Positions 1 to 9,105 of a DNA stretch of 64,000 nucleotides are shown piece after piece. The stretch is from Caccoplasma sp905210875 (lineage in GTDB: Bacteria > Bacteroidota > Bacteroidia > Bacteroidales > UBA11471): assembly GCA_963931635.1 (NCBI GenBank), contig OZ007034.1, positions 124,001 through 188,000 of the forward strand, written 5' to 3'. The notes beneath the pieces were generated by a model. That model worked only from the letters and a program-made list of their open reading frames with translations. It searched no databases and was not told where the DNA came from. The translations under genes were made by a program, and so were the position numbers. Each line of letters begins with the position of its first letter. Within the stretch, counting starts at the first letter, position 1.

Positions 1-17
1 TTACTCCGATTTCATAA

Positions 18-59
18 AAAAACGAAAAACGCCGGTACACATCGGCGTTTTTCGTTTTT
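18..59. terminator. Intrinsic terminator, probably bidirectional
   Basis: Two perfectly complementary 17-base arms (18-34 and 43-59) flank an 8-base loop. The 5' arm is A-rich and the 3' arm ends in a T run, so it can act on either strand. It probably ends transcription of whatever lies left of the window and isolates the gene starting at 188. Confidence 0.85.
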
Positions 60-97
60 ATTTACTATTCATTCTCCGATTTTTCGTCCATTGCAAT

Positions 98-105
98 TAT
101 CTTTG
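98..105 (+). promoter_or_regulatory. -7 promoter box of the 188-5142 gene group
   Basis: TATCTTTG matches the Bacteroidetes -7 consensus TAnnTTTG. No good TTTG lies 19-21 bases upstream, so only the -7 half is supported. Transcription would start near 110, giving a leader of about 75 nt to the ATG at 188. Confidence 0.5.
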
Positions 106-187
106 TTACCTGATACATTAAACTTTATCCGTATTTTTGTATCTAATAATAAACTTCCAAAATCAGGAAGGGAAAGGAGGCCCTGTC

Positions 188-1318
188 ATGAAAAAACTAT
201 ATGGAATAATATTACCTATTGTCTTGACCGTCGCTCTCTGGTGGCCCGAGACAGCTGTATCGCAATATTGGGACGATGTATACATACGCCCCAGTACCCG
301 AGAAGAGATACAAAAGAAACAAAAGGAACGTGCACAGCAAGAGCAGGCTGCCGCCAAAGCCAAAGCCGAGAAAATTGCCGCAGCTACTCAAAATAACGAG
401 ACTGACTACGAAACTTTTGTGCCCGACAGCCTCTGGAACGTTGATGCCTACAACCGGCGTTATGCCGAAGAATATATCGCTTCCGATGCTCAAACATCGG
501 GCAACATGGACGATGTCGATGCTTACAATCGGCGCTCTTCGAGCCAAGGAACAACGTCCGACGATACATCGTATATCGAAGACGAGGGCTACTACCTGAA
601 CGGGTTCTACGGTACGCAAAGCGATCTCGAATATGCCGAACGCATTCGTAAATTTCACAATCCTCGATTCACCATTCACATCACCGACCCGGCCTACACC
701 GATATTTACTACCTTAATTCCTGGGACTGGAACGTATATGTCGATGGGACGTATGCCTATGTAACCCCCACATGGACCAATCCATGGTACTGGGATTACA
801 TGTGGTCGCCTTACAGTTACTGGGGCCCGTCGTGGAGATGGCACTCCTACTATTGGGGTTGGGGATACCCCTACTACGGATTCGGATGGGGTTGGAGTTA
901 TCCTCACTACCATTATTACCATCACTATTATCCTCATTATCGTCCACAACGGCCACCACATCGTCCCGATTACCGCCCACACCCATCGACAAGATCTTCA
1001 TACAGCCCCGGTGGATGGAATTCGCGCCGTCCCAACCAAAGCGTTTCAAGACCGTCCAACTCAAACGACAATCGCATCATCATCAACTCTCAGAATCAAC
1101 GAGTTAGAATGGGCAACACTTCACGGTCGTCGCAACGTCAAAATTCAACTCGACAAATTGAGACCCAACGGAGCTATAATCGAAGCTATTCTCCCAGCTA
1201 TAACAACAGCTCATCACGAGGAAGCAGCATCAGCAGCGGAAGCAGCAACTCTTCGCGGGGAAGTGTAGGCAGCGGAAGCCGTGGCGGCGGAGGTGGAGGA
1301 AGCCGCAGCCGCAGATAA
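188..1318 (+). CDS. Secreted aromatic-rich low-complexity protein, function unknown
   Basis: 376 aa. The ATG at 188 is chosen over an in-frame start at 137 because it is followed by a signal peptide (MKKLYG, hydrophobic core, cut near AVSQ) and preceded by AAAGGAGG at 173-180, an unusually strong Shine-Dalgarno for this phylum. Segments in order: signal peptide; a charged Lys/Gln/Ala-rich stretch (about 35-65) likely to be helical; two copies of VDAYNRR (about 92 and 110); a middle stretch (about 170-260) dominated by Tyr, Trp, His, Pro and Gly; and a tail (about 265-376) of Ser, Asn, Arg and Gly ending in a polyglycine/Arg tract. I recognise no enzyme family. The next gene, 46 bases downstream, encodes an outer-membrane protein, so an envelope or surface role is inferred. 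The aromatic segment could bind glycan or form an adhesive or phase-separating matrix, but this is speculation. Confidence 0.75.
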   Translation: MKKLYGIILPIVLTVALWWPETAVSQYWDDVYIRPSTREEIQKKQKERAQQEQAAAKAKAEKIAAATQNNETDYETFVPDSLWNVDAYNRRYAEEYIASDAQTSGNMDDVDAYNRRSSSQGTTSDDTSYIEDEGYYLNGFYGTQSDLEYAERIRKFHNPRFTIHITDPAYTDIYYLNSWDWNVYVDGTYAYVTPTWTNPWYWDYMWSPYSYWGPSWRWHSYYWGWGYPYYGFGWGWSYPHYHYYHHYYPHYRPQRPPHRPDYRPHPSTRSSYSPGGWNSRRPNQSVSRPSNSNDNRIIINSQNQRVRMGNTSRSSQRQNSTRQIETQRSYNRSYSPSYNNSSSRGSSISSGSSNSSRGSVGSGSRGGGGGGSRSRR

Positions 1319-1364
1319 TAAGAAAGGCAACATACATAAAGAAATTTCTTAAGGACATTTTATC

Positions 1365-2981
1365 ATGAACAAGATATCAAAGACAATGGGGCTGATGGTC
1401 TTGGCGGCCGGGCTTGCTACGCAAGCATCGGCACAATCGGCTGTCGAAGCTCTCAAGCTGACCGATACCGACCTTATAGGTACGGCCCGGTTTGTAAGCA
1501 TGGGTGGTGCTTTTACGGCACTCGGAGGCGATATCAGTACCCTGTCGCAAAATCCGGCCGGCATAGGTGTATACCGCTCCAACGAAGTAGTCACCACACT
1601 GACCATATCGCCACAATCGACTCAAATAGACAATCTTCCCGGGAACAGTCGTAACAACAAAACTCGGGTCAACTTCGATAATCTGGGTTTTGTCGGCACC
1701 TTCAACTTCGGGAACATGCTGTTGCGCAACATCAACTTTGGCGTGGCCTACAACAGCCGGAAAAACTATGCTCGCAACTATCGGGTCAGCTACAACTCTC
1801 TCAACGGTTCACTCACCAATTCCATCGCCGGATTATGCAGCGAAAATCCCAATAATCTACTCACCGCAAACGGTGCTTACGACAATGGTGCTCCCTGGCT
1901 CGACATTCTTGCCTACGACAATTTCCTGATGGCCTACTCTCCCACGGCAACTGCCGCCAACAACTCCTATTACGGACTTTTCTCACAAGGAAGCACTTGG
2001 GGGAACGGCTACCTCGACGTGCGGGAAAGCGGCTATAACAACGAATATACCTTCAACTTTGGAGGGAATGTTGCCGACCGAGTATTCTTCGGCCTTGGCC
2101 TAGGAATTACCGACCTTAAATACTCTCTCGTCTCTGACTATGGAGAAAATCTTTACGGAGCTACCGGCGAGACCGAAATCGACGCAACGCTCTACCCTAT
2201 AACCTCATCGGAATACTCTCTTTACAACGAACTTACATTGAACGGTACGGGCGTCAACTTCAAAGCCGGATTCATTGCCTACGTCACCAATTCATTGCGC
2301 ATCGGTGCGGCCATACACACCCCTACTTACTATTCGGTGCGTCGCACGGCTTACGGCGACATTATCAACAACTACATCTACCTAGAGAATTATCTCGAGA
2401 CACAAGCCAATTCTCAAAGCAGCACCCCGGTATCGACCCAACACTTCTCCCTGCGCACCCCGTTGCGCTTCATGGTGGGAGCCTCTTACCAGATAGGCTA
2501 TAAAGCTCTCGTCAGCGCCGACTATGAATACACGGCCTACTCCCGTATGAAATTGAGCGACGAGAACGGCTATGAGGAGACCTACTCCTATGATAACAGC
2601 GACATACGCGACTACTTAAAAAATACACATACGGTACGACTCGGCGGTGAATACCGCGTTACCCCGCAACTGAGTCTCCGCGTCGGATACTCGTTTACGT
2701 CATCACCTGTCTCGGACGAATGGCTCGACAATACCAGTTATGTCCCCACGGCCGGCACACTACCCAGCTACACATTGAACCGCACCAAAAACAACTATTC
2801 GGGAGGTATAGGATACCGCTTCAAACACGTCTACATCGACGTGGCTTACCTGCACCGCCGCACCAGCGAAGAGGTTATGGCCTACTCGGCAATTCCCGAT
2901 AAAAATATTTCTGGCTCGGAAAAAGCGCATTTGATAACGAAAAATAACAATATAATTCTTACCTTTGGCGTGAAATTCTAA
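1365..2981 (+). CDS. Outer-membrane beta-barrel transport protein, OmpP1/FadL type
   Basis: 538 aa with a signal peptide cut near ASAQ. The N-terminal part (SMGGAFTALGGDISTLSQNP) is the hallmark of the FadL/OmpP1 hydrophobic-compound porin family, often labelled hemin receptor in Bacteroidales. The rest is a run of amphipathic strands rich in Tyr, Asn and Gly, and the protein ends in a barrel-type strand finishing in Phe (TFGVKF). Members sit in the outer membrane and pass hydrophobic ligands. The substrate cannot be read from sequence. It follows the aromatic-rich gene by 46 bases and precedes dsbD by 76 bases, so the three genes may be cotranscribed. Confidence 0.85.
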   Translation: MNKISKTMGLMVLAAGLATQASAQSAVEALKLTDTDLIGTARFVSMGGAFTALGGDISTLSQNPAGIGVYRSNEVVTTLTISPQSTQIDNLPGNSRNNKTRVNFDNLGFVGTFNFGNMLLRNINFGVAYNSRKNYARNYRVSYNSLNGSLTNSIAGLCSENPNNLLTANGAYDNGAPWLDILAYDNFLMAYSPTATAANNSYYGLFSQGSTWGNGYLDVRESGYNNEYTFNFGGNVADRVFFGLGLGITDLKYSLVSDYGENLYGATGETEIDATLYPITSSEYSLYNELTLNGTGVNFKAGFIAYVTNSLRIGAAIHTPTYYSVRRTAYGDIINNYIYLENYLETQANSQSSTPVSTQHFSLRTPLRFMVGASYQIGYKALVSADYEYTAYSRMKLSDENGYEETYSYDNSDIRDYLKNTHTVRLGGEYRVTPQLSLRVGYSFTSSPVSDEWLDNTSYVPTAGTLPSYTLNRTKNNYSGGIGYRFKHVYIDVAYLHRRTSEEVMAYSAIPDKNISGSEKAHLITKNNNIILTFGVKF

Positions 2982-3057
2982 AATACACATTTCTTTTTTT
3001 TCTCCAACAAAAGGGAAAAAAGGAAATGAAACAATAATTAGAGCCTAACAAAAAACA

Positions 3058-5142
3058 ATGAAAAAACTGATTTTCCTTCTCGGACTACTCCTGACTTTCG
3101 GTCTGGGAAAAGCACAGATGCAGGACCCGGTTCATTGGAAATTCTCCATGACCGATGTATCTAAGACAGAAAAAGAGTTGCAATTTACAGCCACTATCGA
3201 CGACCATTGGCACGTTTATGGAATAAACATTCCCGAAGATGGTCCTACTCCTACGTCGTTTACCTTCACCACCGTCGAAGGAGCCGAGTTGGTGGGCAAC
3301 GTAACCTCGGCCTCTAACCTGATAACCAAATACGACGAAACATTCGGTATGGAGCTTAACTGGTACGAAAAAGAGGTAACCTTTGTTCAACGCATCAAAC
3401 TCACCGGTGAAAACTTCGCCGTAAAAGGATACCTGCGCTACATGTGCTGCGACGACCAGTCGTGTCTGCCCCCAACCAACGAAGAGTTTGAATTTACCGG
3501 GAAAGGGCTCTCGGCTGCCGAAGTAGCTGCTGCTGCACCCAAAGCGACCCAGACAACCCCTAAAAAAGAAGTGAAACAGGAGACAACTCCTGCCGAAAAA
3601 AAAAATAGCGAAACCGTAAAGACTGCTCAAAGTGAGCCGGCAACCCAGCCTGCACAAGAGAGTGTTGCCGAGACCTCCCCGGCAACACAAACGGCTGGCG
3701 TTGACTTGTGGACTCCGGTCATTGACAAATTGCAAGCTCGTGGCGAGACAACAGCTTCGGCCGACACCTCGTTTTGGTTTCTATTCTTCTCCGGTTTCGT
3801 AGGTGGATTGCTCGCCCTGCTCACGCCCTGTGTATGGCCCATGATTCCTATGACGGTGAGCTTCTTCCTGAAACGCTCCAACAACCGCAGCCGCTCAATA
3901 CGCGATGCCATCATATACGGACTGGCCATCATCATCATCTATGTGGGTCTGGGTCTGCTCATCACCGCCATCTTCGGTGCCAGCGCCCTCAACAGCCTCG
4001 CAACGAACGCCGTCTTCAACATCTTGTTCTTTGCTCTGCTGGTGGTATTTGCCATCTCCTTCTTCGGAGCTTTTGAACTGACTCTCCCCGCTTCGTGGAC
4101 TACGAAACTCGACAGCAAGGCCGACTCGACCAGCGGACTGTTGAGTATCTTTTTCATGGCCTTCACCCTGGTTCTGGTATCGTTCTCTTGCACCGGTCCC
4201 ATCATCGGTACCCTGCTGGTACAGGCTGCCTCGATGGGCGTAGCCATCGGCCCGGCCATCGGCATGTTCGGCTTCGCTCTGGCTCTGGCTATTCCCTTTG
4301 CCTTGTTTGCCATATTCCCCTCGATGCTGCAATCGCTGCCGCGCTCGGGTGGCTGGCTCAACTCAGTCAAGGTGGTACTCGCTTTCCTCGAACTGGCCTT
4401 TGCCCTGAAATTCCTCTCGGTGGCCGACCTCGCCTACGGCTGGCACATTCTCGACCGTGAAGCTTTTGTTGCCTTGTGGATTATCATCTTTACCCTGCTC
4501 GGCATCTACCTGCTCGGCAAGATACGCTTCTCTCACGACAGTGAGACCCAACACGTGTCGGTGCCGCGCCTCTTCCTGGCCATGATTTCGCTGGCATTTG
4601 CCCTCTATATGGTTCCCGGTCTGTGGGGTGCTCCCTTGAAAGCCATCAGCGCCTTTGCTCCCCCGTTGTCGACCCAGGACTTTAACCTCTACAAAGACGA
4701 GGTTCACGCCGCATTCATGGATTATGATGAGGGTATGGCCTACGCCAAGAAAGTGAACAAACCCGTACTTGTAGACTTCTCGGGCTACGGCTGCGTAAAC
4801 TGCCGCAAAATGGAGGCCGCCGTATGGACCGACCCCGCCGTAAAAGATGTCATCGAGAACGACTATGTACTCATCACTCTCATGGTCGACGACAAAGCTT
4901 CGCTTCCCGAACCGATAAAAATCGAGGAGTATGGTAAGACACGTACTCTCTACACCGTAGGCGACCGTTGGAGCTACCTGCAACGCCATAAGTTCGGTGC
5001 CAACGCACAGCCGTTCTATGTGCTGCTCGACACCAAGGGCGAACCCGTAGGTCCCTCCTACTCCTACAAGGAAGATGTTCCCGCCTATCTCGAATTCCTG
5101 AAAAACGGACTGAAAGTATTCAACGCCGAGAACAAACGCTAA
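3058..5142 (+). CDS. dsbD: Thiol:disulfide interchange protein DsbD
   Basis: 694 aa, all three modules of DsbD in one chain. After a signal peptide comes the periplasmic alpha domain with the Cys pair region MCCDDQSCLPP (Cys130/131 and Cys136). A Thr/Pro/Glu linker (about 155-220) follows. The membrane domain (about 235-530) carries the redox cysteines in LLTPCVWP (Cys258) and SFSCTGP (Cys378). A C-terminal thioredoxin-like domain has GCVNC (Cys579/Cys582). DsbD moves electrons from cytoplasmic thioredoxin to the periplasm, keeping cysteines reduced for disulfide isomerisation and cytochrome c assembly. All catalytic cysteines are present. A strong hairpin terminator follows 24 bases after the stop. 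Confidence 0.95.
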   Translation: MKKLIFLLGLLLTFGLGKAQMQDPVHWKFSMTDVSKTEKELQFTATIDDHWHVYGINIPEDGPTPTSFTFTTVEGAELVGNVTSASNLITKYDETFGMELNWYEKEVTFVQRIKLTGENFAVKGYLRYMCCDDQSCLPPTNEEFEFTGKGLSAAEVAAAAPKATQTTPKKEVKQETTPAEKKNSETVKTAQSEPATQPAQESVAETSPATQTAGVDLWTPVIDKLQARGETTASADTSFWFLFFSGFVGGLLALLTPCVWPMIPMTVSFFLKRSNNRSRSIRDAIIYGLAIIIIYVGLGLLITAIFGASALNSLATNAVFNILFFALLVVFAISFFGAFELTLPASWTTKLDSKADSTSGLLSIFFMAFTLVLVSFSCTGPIIGTLLVQAASMGVAIGPAIGMFGFALALAIPFALFAIFPSMLQSLPRSGGWLNSVKVVLAFLELAFALKFLSVADLAYGWHILDREAFVALWIIIFTLLGIYLLGKIRFSHDSETQHVSVPRLFLAMISLAFALYMVPGLWGAPLKAISAFAPPLSTQDFNLYKDEVHAAFMDYDEGMAYAKKVNKPVLVDFSGYGCVNCRKMEAAVWTDPAVKDVIENDYVLITLMVDDKASLPEPIKIEEYGKTRTLYTVGDRWSYLQRHKFGANAQPFYVLLDTKGEPVGPSYSYKEDVPAYLEFLKNGLKVFNAENKR

Positions 5143-5166
5143 TACTTCTGTCTCAGACGCAGATAC

Positions 5167-5200
5167 AAGAAGGGCCGCTCATAGGTGAGCGGCCCTTCTT
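5167..5200. terminator. Bidirectional terminator between dsbD and folA
   Basis: Fourteen perfectly paired bases (5167-5180 with 5187-5200) around a 6-base loop, A-rich on the left and T-rich on the right. It lies between convergent dsbD (+) and folA (-), so it likely serves both. Confidence 0.85.
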
Positions 5201-5250
5201 TATGCCATAAAACGGTAGCCGAGGCAGCGCATTGCCGCGGCACTACGACA

Positions 5251-5748
5251 CTATCGGCGACGCCGGTAGGTTACAAACGAATAGGGATAGGCATGCCTGT
5301 CGTCGACCGGAAAATCCTCCCGCGACGTCTCTTCCCACACGGCCGGGTCTATGGCCGGGAAGAATGTGTCGGCACCGGGAAAACGGTGGTGTATCTCGGT
5401 AATATAGAGGTGGCTTGCATCGTCTATGGCAGCCCGGTAAAGCGTTGCTCCGCCGATGATAAAAAGCTCCTCCTCATCGGGCTGTGCAGCCAGGGCTTCA
5501 AGAAGCGATGCGTAAGCCTCGACCGTCTCGGGCAACCGCTCGGGGTGCGACGAGAGTACCACATTCTTGCGCCGGGGCAGAGGTCCGGCCGGGAGCGACT
5601 CAAAGGTGCGGCGCCCCATAACGACGGTATGGTCAAGCGTCAGTGCCTTGAAATGTTTCAGGTCGTTGGGCAAATGGCACAACAAGTCGTTATCCTTACC
5701 GATGGCACCATCGGCAGCCACGGCAGCTATCAGAGAGAGATTCTTCAT
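5251..5748 (-). CDS. folA: Dihydrofolate reductase
   Basis: 165 aa. The start at 5748 (MKNLSLIAAVAADGAIGKD) is chosen because upstream in-frame residues are not DHFR-like and run into thyA. Visible family features are the AVAADGAIGKDNDLL strand/loop, LPNDLKHF with the proton-relay acid (Asp29, equivalent to E. coli Asp27), VMGRRTFESLP with the NADPH-binding turn, and IIGGATLY. It reduces dihydrofolate to tetrahydrofolate with NADPH. It directly follows thyA, whose reaction makes dihydrofolate, with 10 bases between them, so the pair forms a thymidylate-cycle operon. Confidence 0.96.
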   Translation of the reverse strand: MKNLSLIAAVAADGAIGKDNDLLCHLPNDLKHFKALTLDHTVVMGRRTFESLPAGPLPRRKNVVLSSHPERLPETVEAYASLLEALAAQPDEEELFIIGGATLYRAAIDDASHLYITEIHHRFPGADTFFPAIDPAVWEETSREDFPVDDRHAYPYSFVTYRRRR

Positions 5749-5758
5749 AAAGAAAAAA

Positions 5759-6553
5759 TTATACCGAGACAACCCCCTTGATATGCGGGTGAGGGTCGTA
5801 GCCGGTGAGGGTGAAATCTTCATATTTGAAATCGAAAATCGACTTGACGTCGGGATTCAATATCATCTGGGGCAACGGCCGCGGTTCGCGGGAGAGTTGC
5901 AGATGCACCTGTTCGAGATGATTGGTATAGATGTGGGCATCGCCCAGGGTGTGAACGAAATCGCCGGCTTTTAGACCCGTAACCTGCGCCATCATCTGCA
6001 ACAGCAGGGCATACGATGCGATGTTGAACGGTACGCCAAGGAATATGTCGGCACTTCGCTGGTAAAGTTGCAGGCTGAGACGGCCGTCGGCCACATAGAA
6101 CTGGAAGAAGGCGTGGCAGGGAGGGAGATTCATGTTCCCCAAATCGGCCACATTCCAGGCACTCACAATGATGCGGCGCGAATCGGGATTGTGCTTGATA
6201 GTCTCCACCGCCTCGGTTATCTGGTCGATGTGACCGCCATTGTAATCGGGCCACGAACGCCACTGGTAGCCGTAGATATGACCAAGGTCGCCATTGGCAT
6301 CGGCCCATTCGTTCCAGATGCGCACGCCGTTTTCTTGCAGGTACTTGACATTGGTATCGCCTTTGAGAAACCAAAGCAACTCATAGATAATCGATTTGAG
6401 ATGCAACTTCTTGGTGGTGAGCAGAGGGAAGCCCTCTTCGAGGTTGAACCGCATCTGATGGCCAAACACGCTGATGGTGCCGGTTCCGGTGCGGTCGGAC
6501 TTCTTCACCCCTTCGTCAAGAACCCGTTGCAGGAGGTCGAGATATTGTTTCAT
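5759..6553 (-). CDS. thyA: Thymidylate synthase
   Basis: 264 aa, the same length as E. coli ThyA. The start at 6553 (MKQYLDLLQRVLDEG) is preferred over an upstream in-frame ATG that would lie in the rsgA-thyA gap. The catalytic Cys is Cys146 in LPPCHAFFQFYV, and RSADIFLGVPFNIASY is the conserved dUMP/folate region. It methylates dUMP to dTMP using methylene-tetrahydrofolate. It lies 13 bases after rsgA and 10 before folA and is probably transcribed with them. Confidence 0.97.
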   Translation of the reverse strand: MKQYLDLLQRVLDEGVKKSDRTGTGTISVFGHQMRFNLEEGFPLLTTKKLHLKSIIYELLWFLKGDTNVKYLQENGVRIWNEWADANGDLGHIYGYQWRSWPDYNGGHIDQITEAVETIKHNPDSRRIIVSAWNVADLGNMNLPPCHAFFQFYVADGRLSLQLYQRSADIFLGVPFNIASYALLLQMMAQVTGLKAGDFVHTLGDAHIYTNHLEQVHLQLSREPRPLPQMILNPDVKSIFDFKYEDFTLTGYDPHPHIKGVVSV

Positions 6554-6566
6554 GATTTTTTCGGTA

Positions 6567-7502
6567 TTAATAGCCCGAGCGATATTTTCCCTCGGTGCTG
6601 TCATCGATGATACTTAAATAACTGGCATAGCGAGACTCACTGATGCGATGCTCCTCGAGAGCCTTCAACACGGCGCAACCCGGCTCGTGACGATGGGTAC
6701 AGTTGCCGAAGCGGCAGTCGTGCGAGAACCTGAATATCTCGGGAAAGAAGTGTGCCACCTCTTCGGGAGCAAAATCGATGGTTCCAAATCCTTTGACACC
6801 GGGCGTGTCGATGATATACCCGCCCTGAGGCAAGGGAAACATCTCGGAGAATGTCGTGGTGTGCATGCCTTTATGGTGAGACAGTGAGATGGCTCCGGTT
6901 TTCAAGTTAAGCCCCGGTAAGATACAGTTGATGAGCGACGATTTTCCCACACCAGAATTCCCTGCAAAGAGAGAGACCTTCTCGTGAAGCAATGTACGCA
7001 GGCGGTCGATTCCCTCGCCTGTTACCGCCGATACCGACAAGCAGTCGTACCCGATGTAGGTATAGAGGTCGACAAGACCTTGCAACAGCTCCTTGTCGTT
7101 TTCATCATAAAGGTCGATTTTGTTGAATACCAGTTTCACCAGCACACGGTAGGCCTCGGCCGTAGCCAGAAAACGGTCGATAAAGATGAGATTGGTCTGC
7201 GGGTGGTTAACGGTAACGATGAGGAGGGCCTGGTCGACATTGGCCGCCAGAATGTGCGACTCTTTCGAGAGGTTCGACGCTCGGCGTATAATATAATTGT
7301 CACGGTCGTCAATGGAAACAATAAAGGCGGTACCTTCGCGGTTTTCTTCGATATTCACCCGGTCGCCCACAGCAACGGGATTGGTACTGCGAATTCCTTT
7401 CAAGCGGAAATTCCCCTTGATTTTACACTCTACCAGGGCGCCGTCGTCGGTGCGCACCTGATACCAACTTCCCGTATTTTTGATGACCAGCCCGTGTCGC
7501 AT
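6567..7502 (-). CDS. rsgA: Ribosome small-subunit-dependent GTPase A
   Basis: 311 aa. An N-terminal OB fold (about 1-70) is followed by a circularly permuted GTPase with motif order G4 (NKIDLYDE), G1 (GNSGVGKSS), G3 (DTPGVKGFG), as is diagnostic of YjeQ/RsgA. A C-terminal Cys/His zinc motif follows (CRFGNCTHRHEPGC). RsgA is a late checkpoint GTPase in 30S maturation. It lies downstream of frr, another ribosome-cycle gene, and upstream of thyA. Confidence 0.96.
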   Translation of the reverse strand: MRHGLVIKNTGSWYQVRTDDGALVECKIKGNFRLKGIRSTNPVAVGDRVNIEENREGTAFIVSIDDRDNYIIRRASNLSKESHILAANVDQALLIVTVNHPQTNLIFIDRFLATAEAYRVLVKLVFNKIDLYDENDKELLQGLVDLYTYIGYDCLSVSAVTGEGIDRLRTLLHEKVSLFAGNSGVGKSSLINCILPGLNLKTGAISLSHHKGMHTTTFSEMFPLPQGGYIIDTPGVKGFGTIDFAPEEVAHFFPEIFRFSHDCRFGNCTHRHEPGCAVLKALEEHRISESRYASYLSIIDDSTEGKYRSGY

Positions 7503-7520
7503 CTTGTTCTATATTAACAG

Positions 7521-7561
7521 AGAGAGAGGAGCCGCCCCCGGCAGGAGTGATTCCTCTCTCT
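7521..7561 (-). terminator. Hairpin between frr and rsgA
   Basis: A 10-bp stem (7521-7530 with 7552-7561) flanks a GC-rich loop. The run of T after it on the minus strand is poor, so it may be a partial terminator or processing site rather than a full stop. Confidence 0.45.
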
Positions 7562-7583
7562 GATTCTCTCTGTAACGATAATC

Positions 7584-8144
7584 CTATACGGTGAGTATCT
7601 CTTTTTCTTTGGCGGCAAATATCTCGTCGATTTTCTTGATGTAACGGTCGTGCACTTTCTGCACCTCGTTTTCACCGTCTTTCTCCACATCTTCGGGCAT
7701 TCCCTCCTTGATGGCTTTTTTCAAGCCGTCGATAGCGTCACGACGGGCGTTGCGCACGCTCACCTTGGCATTTTCGGCCTCCTGCTTGGCTTGCTTCACA
7801 AGTAATTTACGACGCTCTTCGGTGAGCGGCGGCATGCGCAGGAAGATAACTTCGCCGTTATTCTCGGGAGTAATGCCTATCTCAGAATTCTGCAAGGCCT
7901 TTTCTATTTCTTTAAACATTGATTTCTCCCACGGCTGTATGGTTATCGTCTTGGCATCGGGAGTCGATATGGTAGCCACATTGCTGATGGCAACCATACT
8001 GCCGTAGTATTCGACCCGTATTTGGTCGAGAATGCGAGGATTGGCTTTTCCGGCGCGTATCGTAGCCAGAGCTTCGTCAAGGAAAGCGACACTGAGGTTC
8101 ATCTTCTCCTCGGCGTCACTGACATATGTTTTAACGTCGTTCAT
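7584..8144 (-). CDS. frr: Ribosome recycling factor
   Basis: 186 aa, the normal RRF length. The family core is clear: RAGKANPRILDQIRVEYYG, IQPWEKSMFKEIEKALQNSE, RMPPLTEERRKLLVKQAK and SVRNARRDA. RRF with EF-G splits post-termination ribosomes. It follows pyrH, a widespread gene order, but has its own promoter at 8175-8205. Confidence 0.97.
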   Translation of the reverse strand: MNDVKTYVSDAEEKMNLSVAFLDEALATIRAGKANPRILDQIRVEYYGSMVAISNVATISTPDAKTITIQPWEKSMFKEIEKALQNSEIGITPENNGEVIFLRMPPLTEERRKLLVKQAKQEAENAKVSVRNARRDAIDGLKKAIKEGMPEDVEKDGENEVQKVHDRYIKKIDEIFAAKEKEILTV

Positions 8145-8174
8145 AATATAGTGTTTTTATATGTTTCGTGAGAG

Positions 8175-8205
8175 CAAAGATAAACGATTTTATCGAATTG
8201 ACAAC
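8175..8205 (-). promoter_or_regulatory. Promoter of frr
   Basis: On the minus strand a GTTG (-33 like) is followed after 19 bases by TATCTTTG (8175-8182), matching Bacteroidetes sigma-ABfr spacing. The leader to the ATG at 8144 would be about 25-30 nt. Confidence 0.65.
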
Positions 8206-8218
8206 ATCTGAGGGCTCA

Positions 8219-8929
8219 TCAATATACAAGGGTACCGATGTTTTCTCCGGTCAGTACTTTTTTGAGATTGCCCACTGTATCCATGTCGAAGACGATGATG
8301 GGCAGGTGGTTCTCCTTGCAGAGAGTAGTGGCAGTGAGGTCCATTACCTTGAGCCCGCGGTTATAGATTTCATCGTAAGAAATTTTGTCGAACTTCGTGG
8401 CAGTAGGGTCTTTCTCAGGGTCGGCCGTATAGATGCCGTCGACACGGGTACCTTTGAGCATCACCTGGGCTCCTACCTCAATGCCCCGCAAAGCCGAAGC
8501 CGTATCGGTGGTGAAGAAAGGATTACCCGTGCCACCCGAAATAATGGCAATCTCACCGCGCTGCAACGAGTCAATGGCCCGAGCCGGGCTGTAATGTTCG
8601 CCGATAGGGTGCATGGGCGTAGCGGTGTAGACACGCACTTTCTGCCCGATAGATTCAAGAGCCGAACTCAATGCCAGACTGTTGATGACCGTGGCCAACA
8701 TACCCATCTGGTCGCCCTTCACACGGTCAAAGCCACGAGAGGCACCACTCAGACCTCGGAAGATGTTTCCGCCGCCAATGACAATGGCTATTTCGATACC
8801 AAGATCGGCAACCTCTTTTATCTGTGCTGCATACTCCTGCAAACGGGTCTCGTCTATACCGTATTGTTTCTTTCCCATAAGGCTCTCGCCACTGAGTTTC
8901 AAAAGAATTCTTTTATACTGTAATGCCAT
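8219..8929 (-). CDS. pyrH: Uridylate kinase (UMP kinase)
   Basis: 236 aa. The start at 8929 (MALQYKRILLKLSGESLMG) gives the usual length; an upstream in-frame Met would add 19 residues foreign to the family. Motifs of the amino-acid-kinase fold are KLSGESL, IVIGGGNIFRG, SGGTGNPFFTTDTAS and GTRVDGIYTADPEKDP. It phosphorylates UMP to UDP for pyrimidine nucleotide synthesis. It precedes frr. Confidence 0.97.
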   Translation of the reverse strand: MALQYKRILLKLSGESLMGKKQYGIDETRLQEYAAQIKEVADLGIEIAIVIGGGNIFRGLSGASRGFDRVKGDQMGMLATVINSLALSSALESIGQKVRVYTATPMHPIGEHYSPARAIDSLQRGEIAIISGGTGNPFFTTDTASALRGIEVGAQVMLKGTRVDGIYTADPEKDPTATKFDKISYDEIYNRGLKVMDLTATTLCKENHLPIIVFDMDTVGNLKKVLTGENIGTLVY

Positions 8930-9044
8930 ATCAATAAGTTTTTTATTCGTTTTTATGTCCACTAAAAAAGCCGCATAGCGAGACAATCAAAAAGAGCAAC
9001 TCATTTATCAGTTCCGGCTATGCCATGCAAAATCCTATATTTTA

Positions 9045-9052
9045 CAAATGTA
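9045..9052 (-). promoter_or_regulatory. -7 promoter box of pyrH
   Basis: TACATTTG on the minus strand fits TAnnTTTG. The predicted leader to the ATG at 8929 is about 110 nt. No clear -33 box is seen. Confidence 0.5.
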
Positions 9053-9105
9053 ATAAAAGCAATCGCAAAAGAGCGTAAGTAAGTTGATTTTTTTGTTCCG
9101 TAAAC

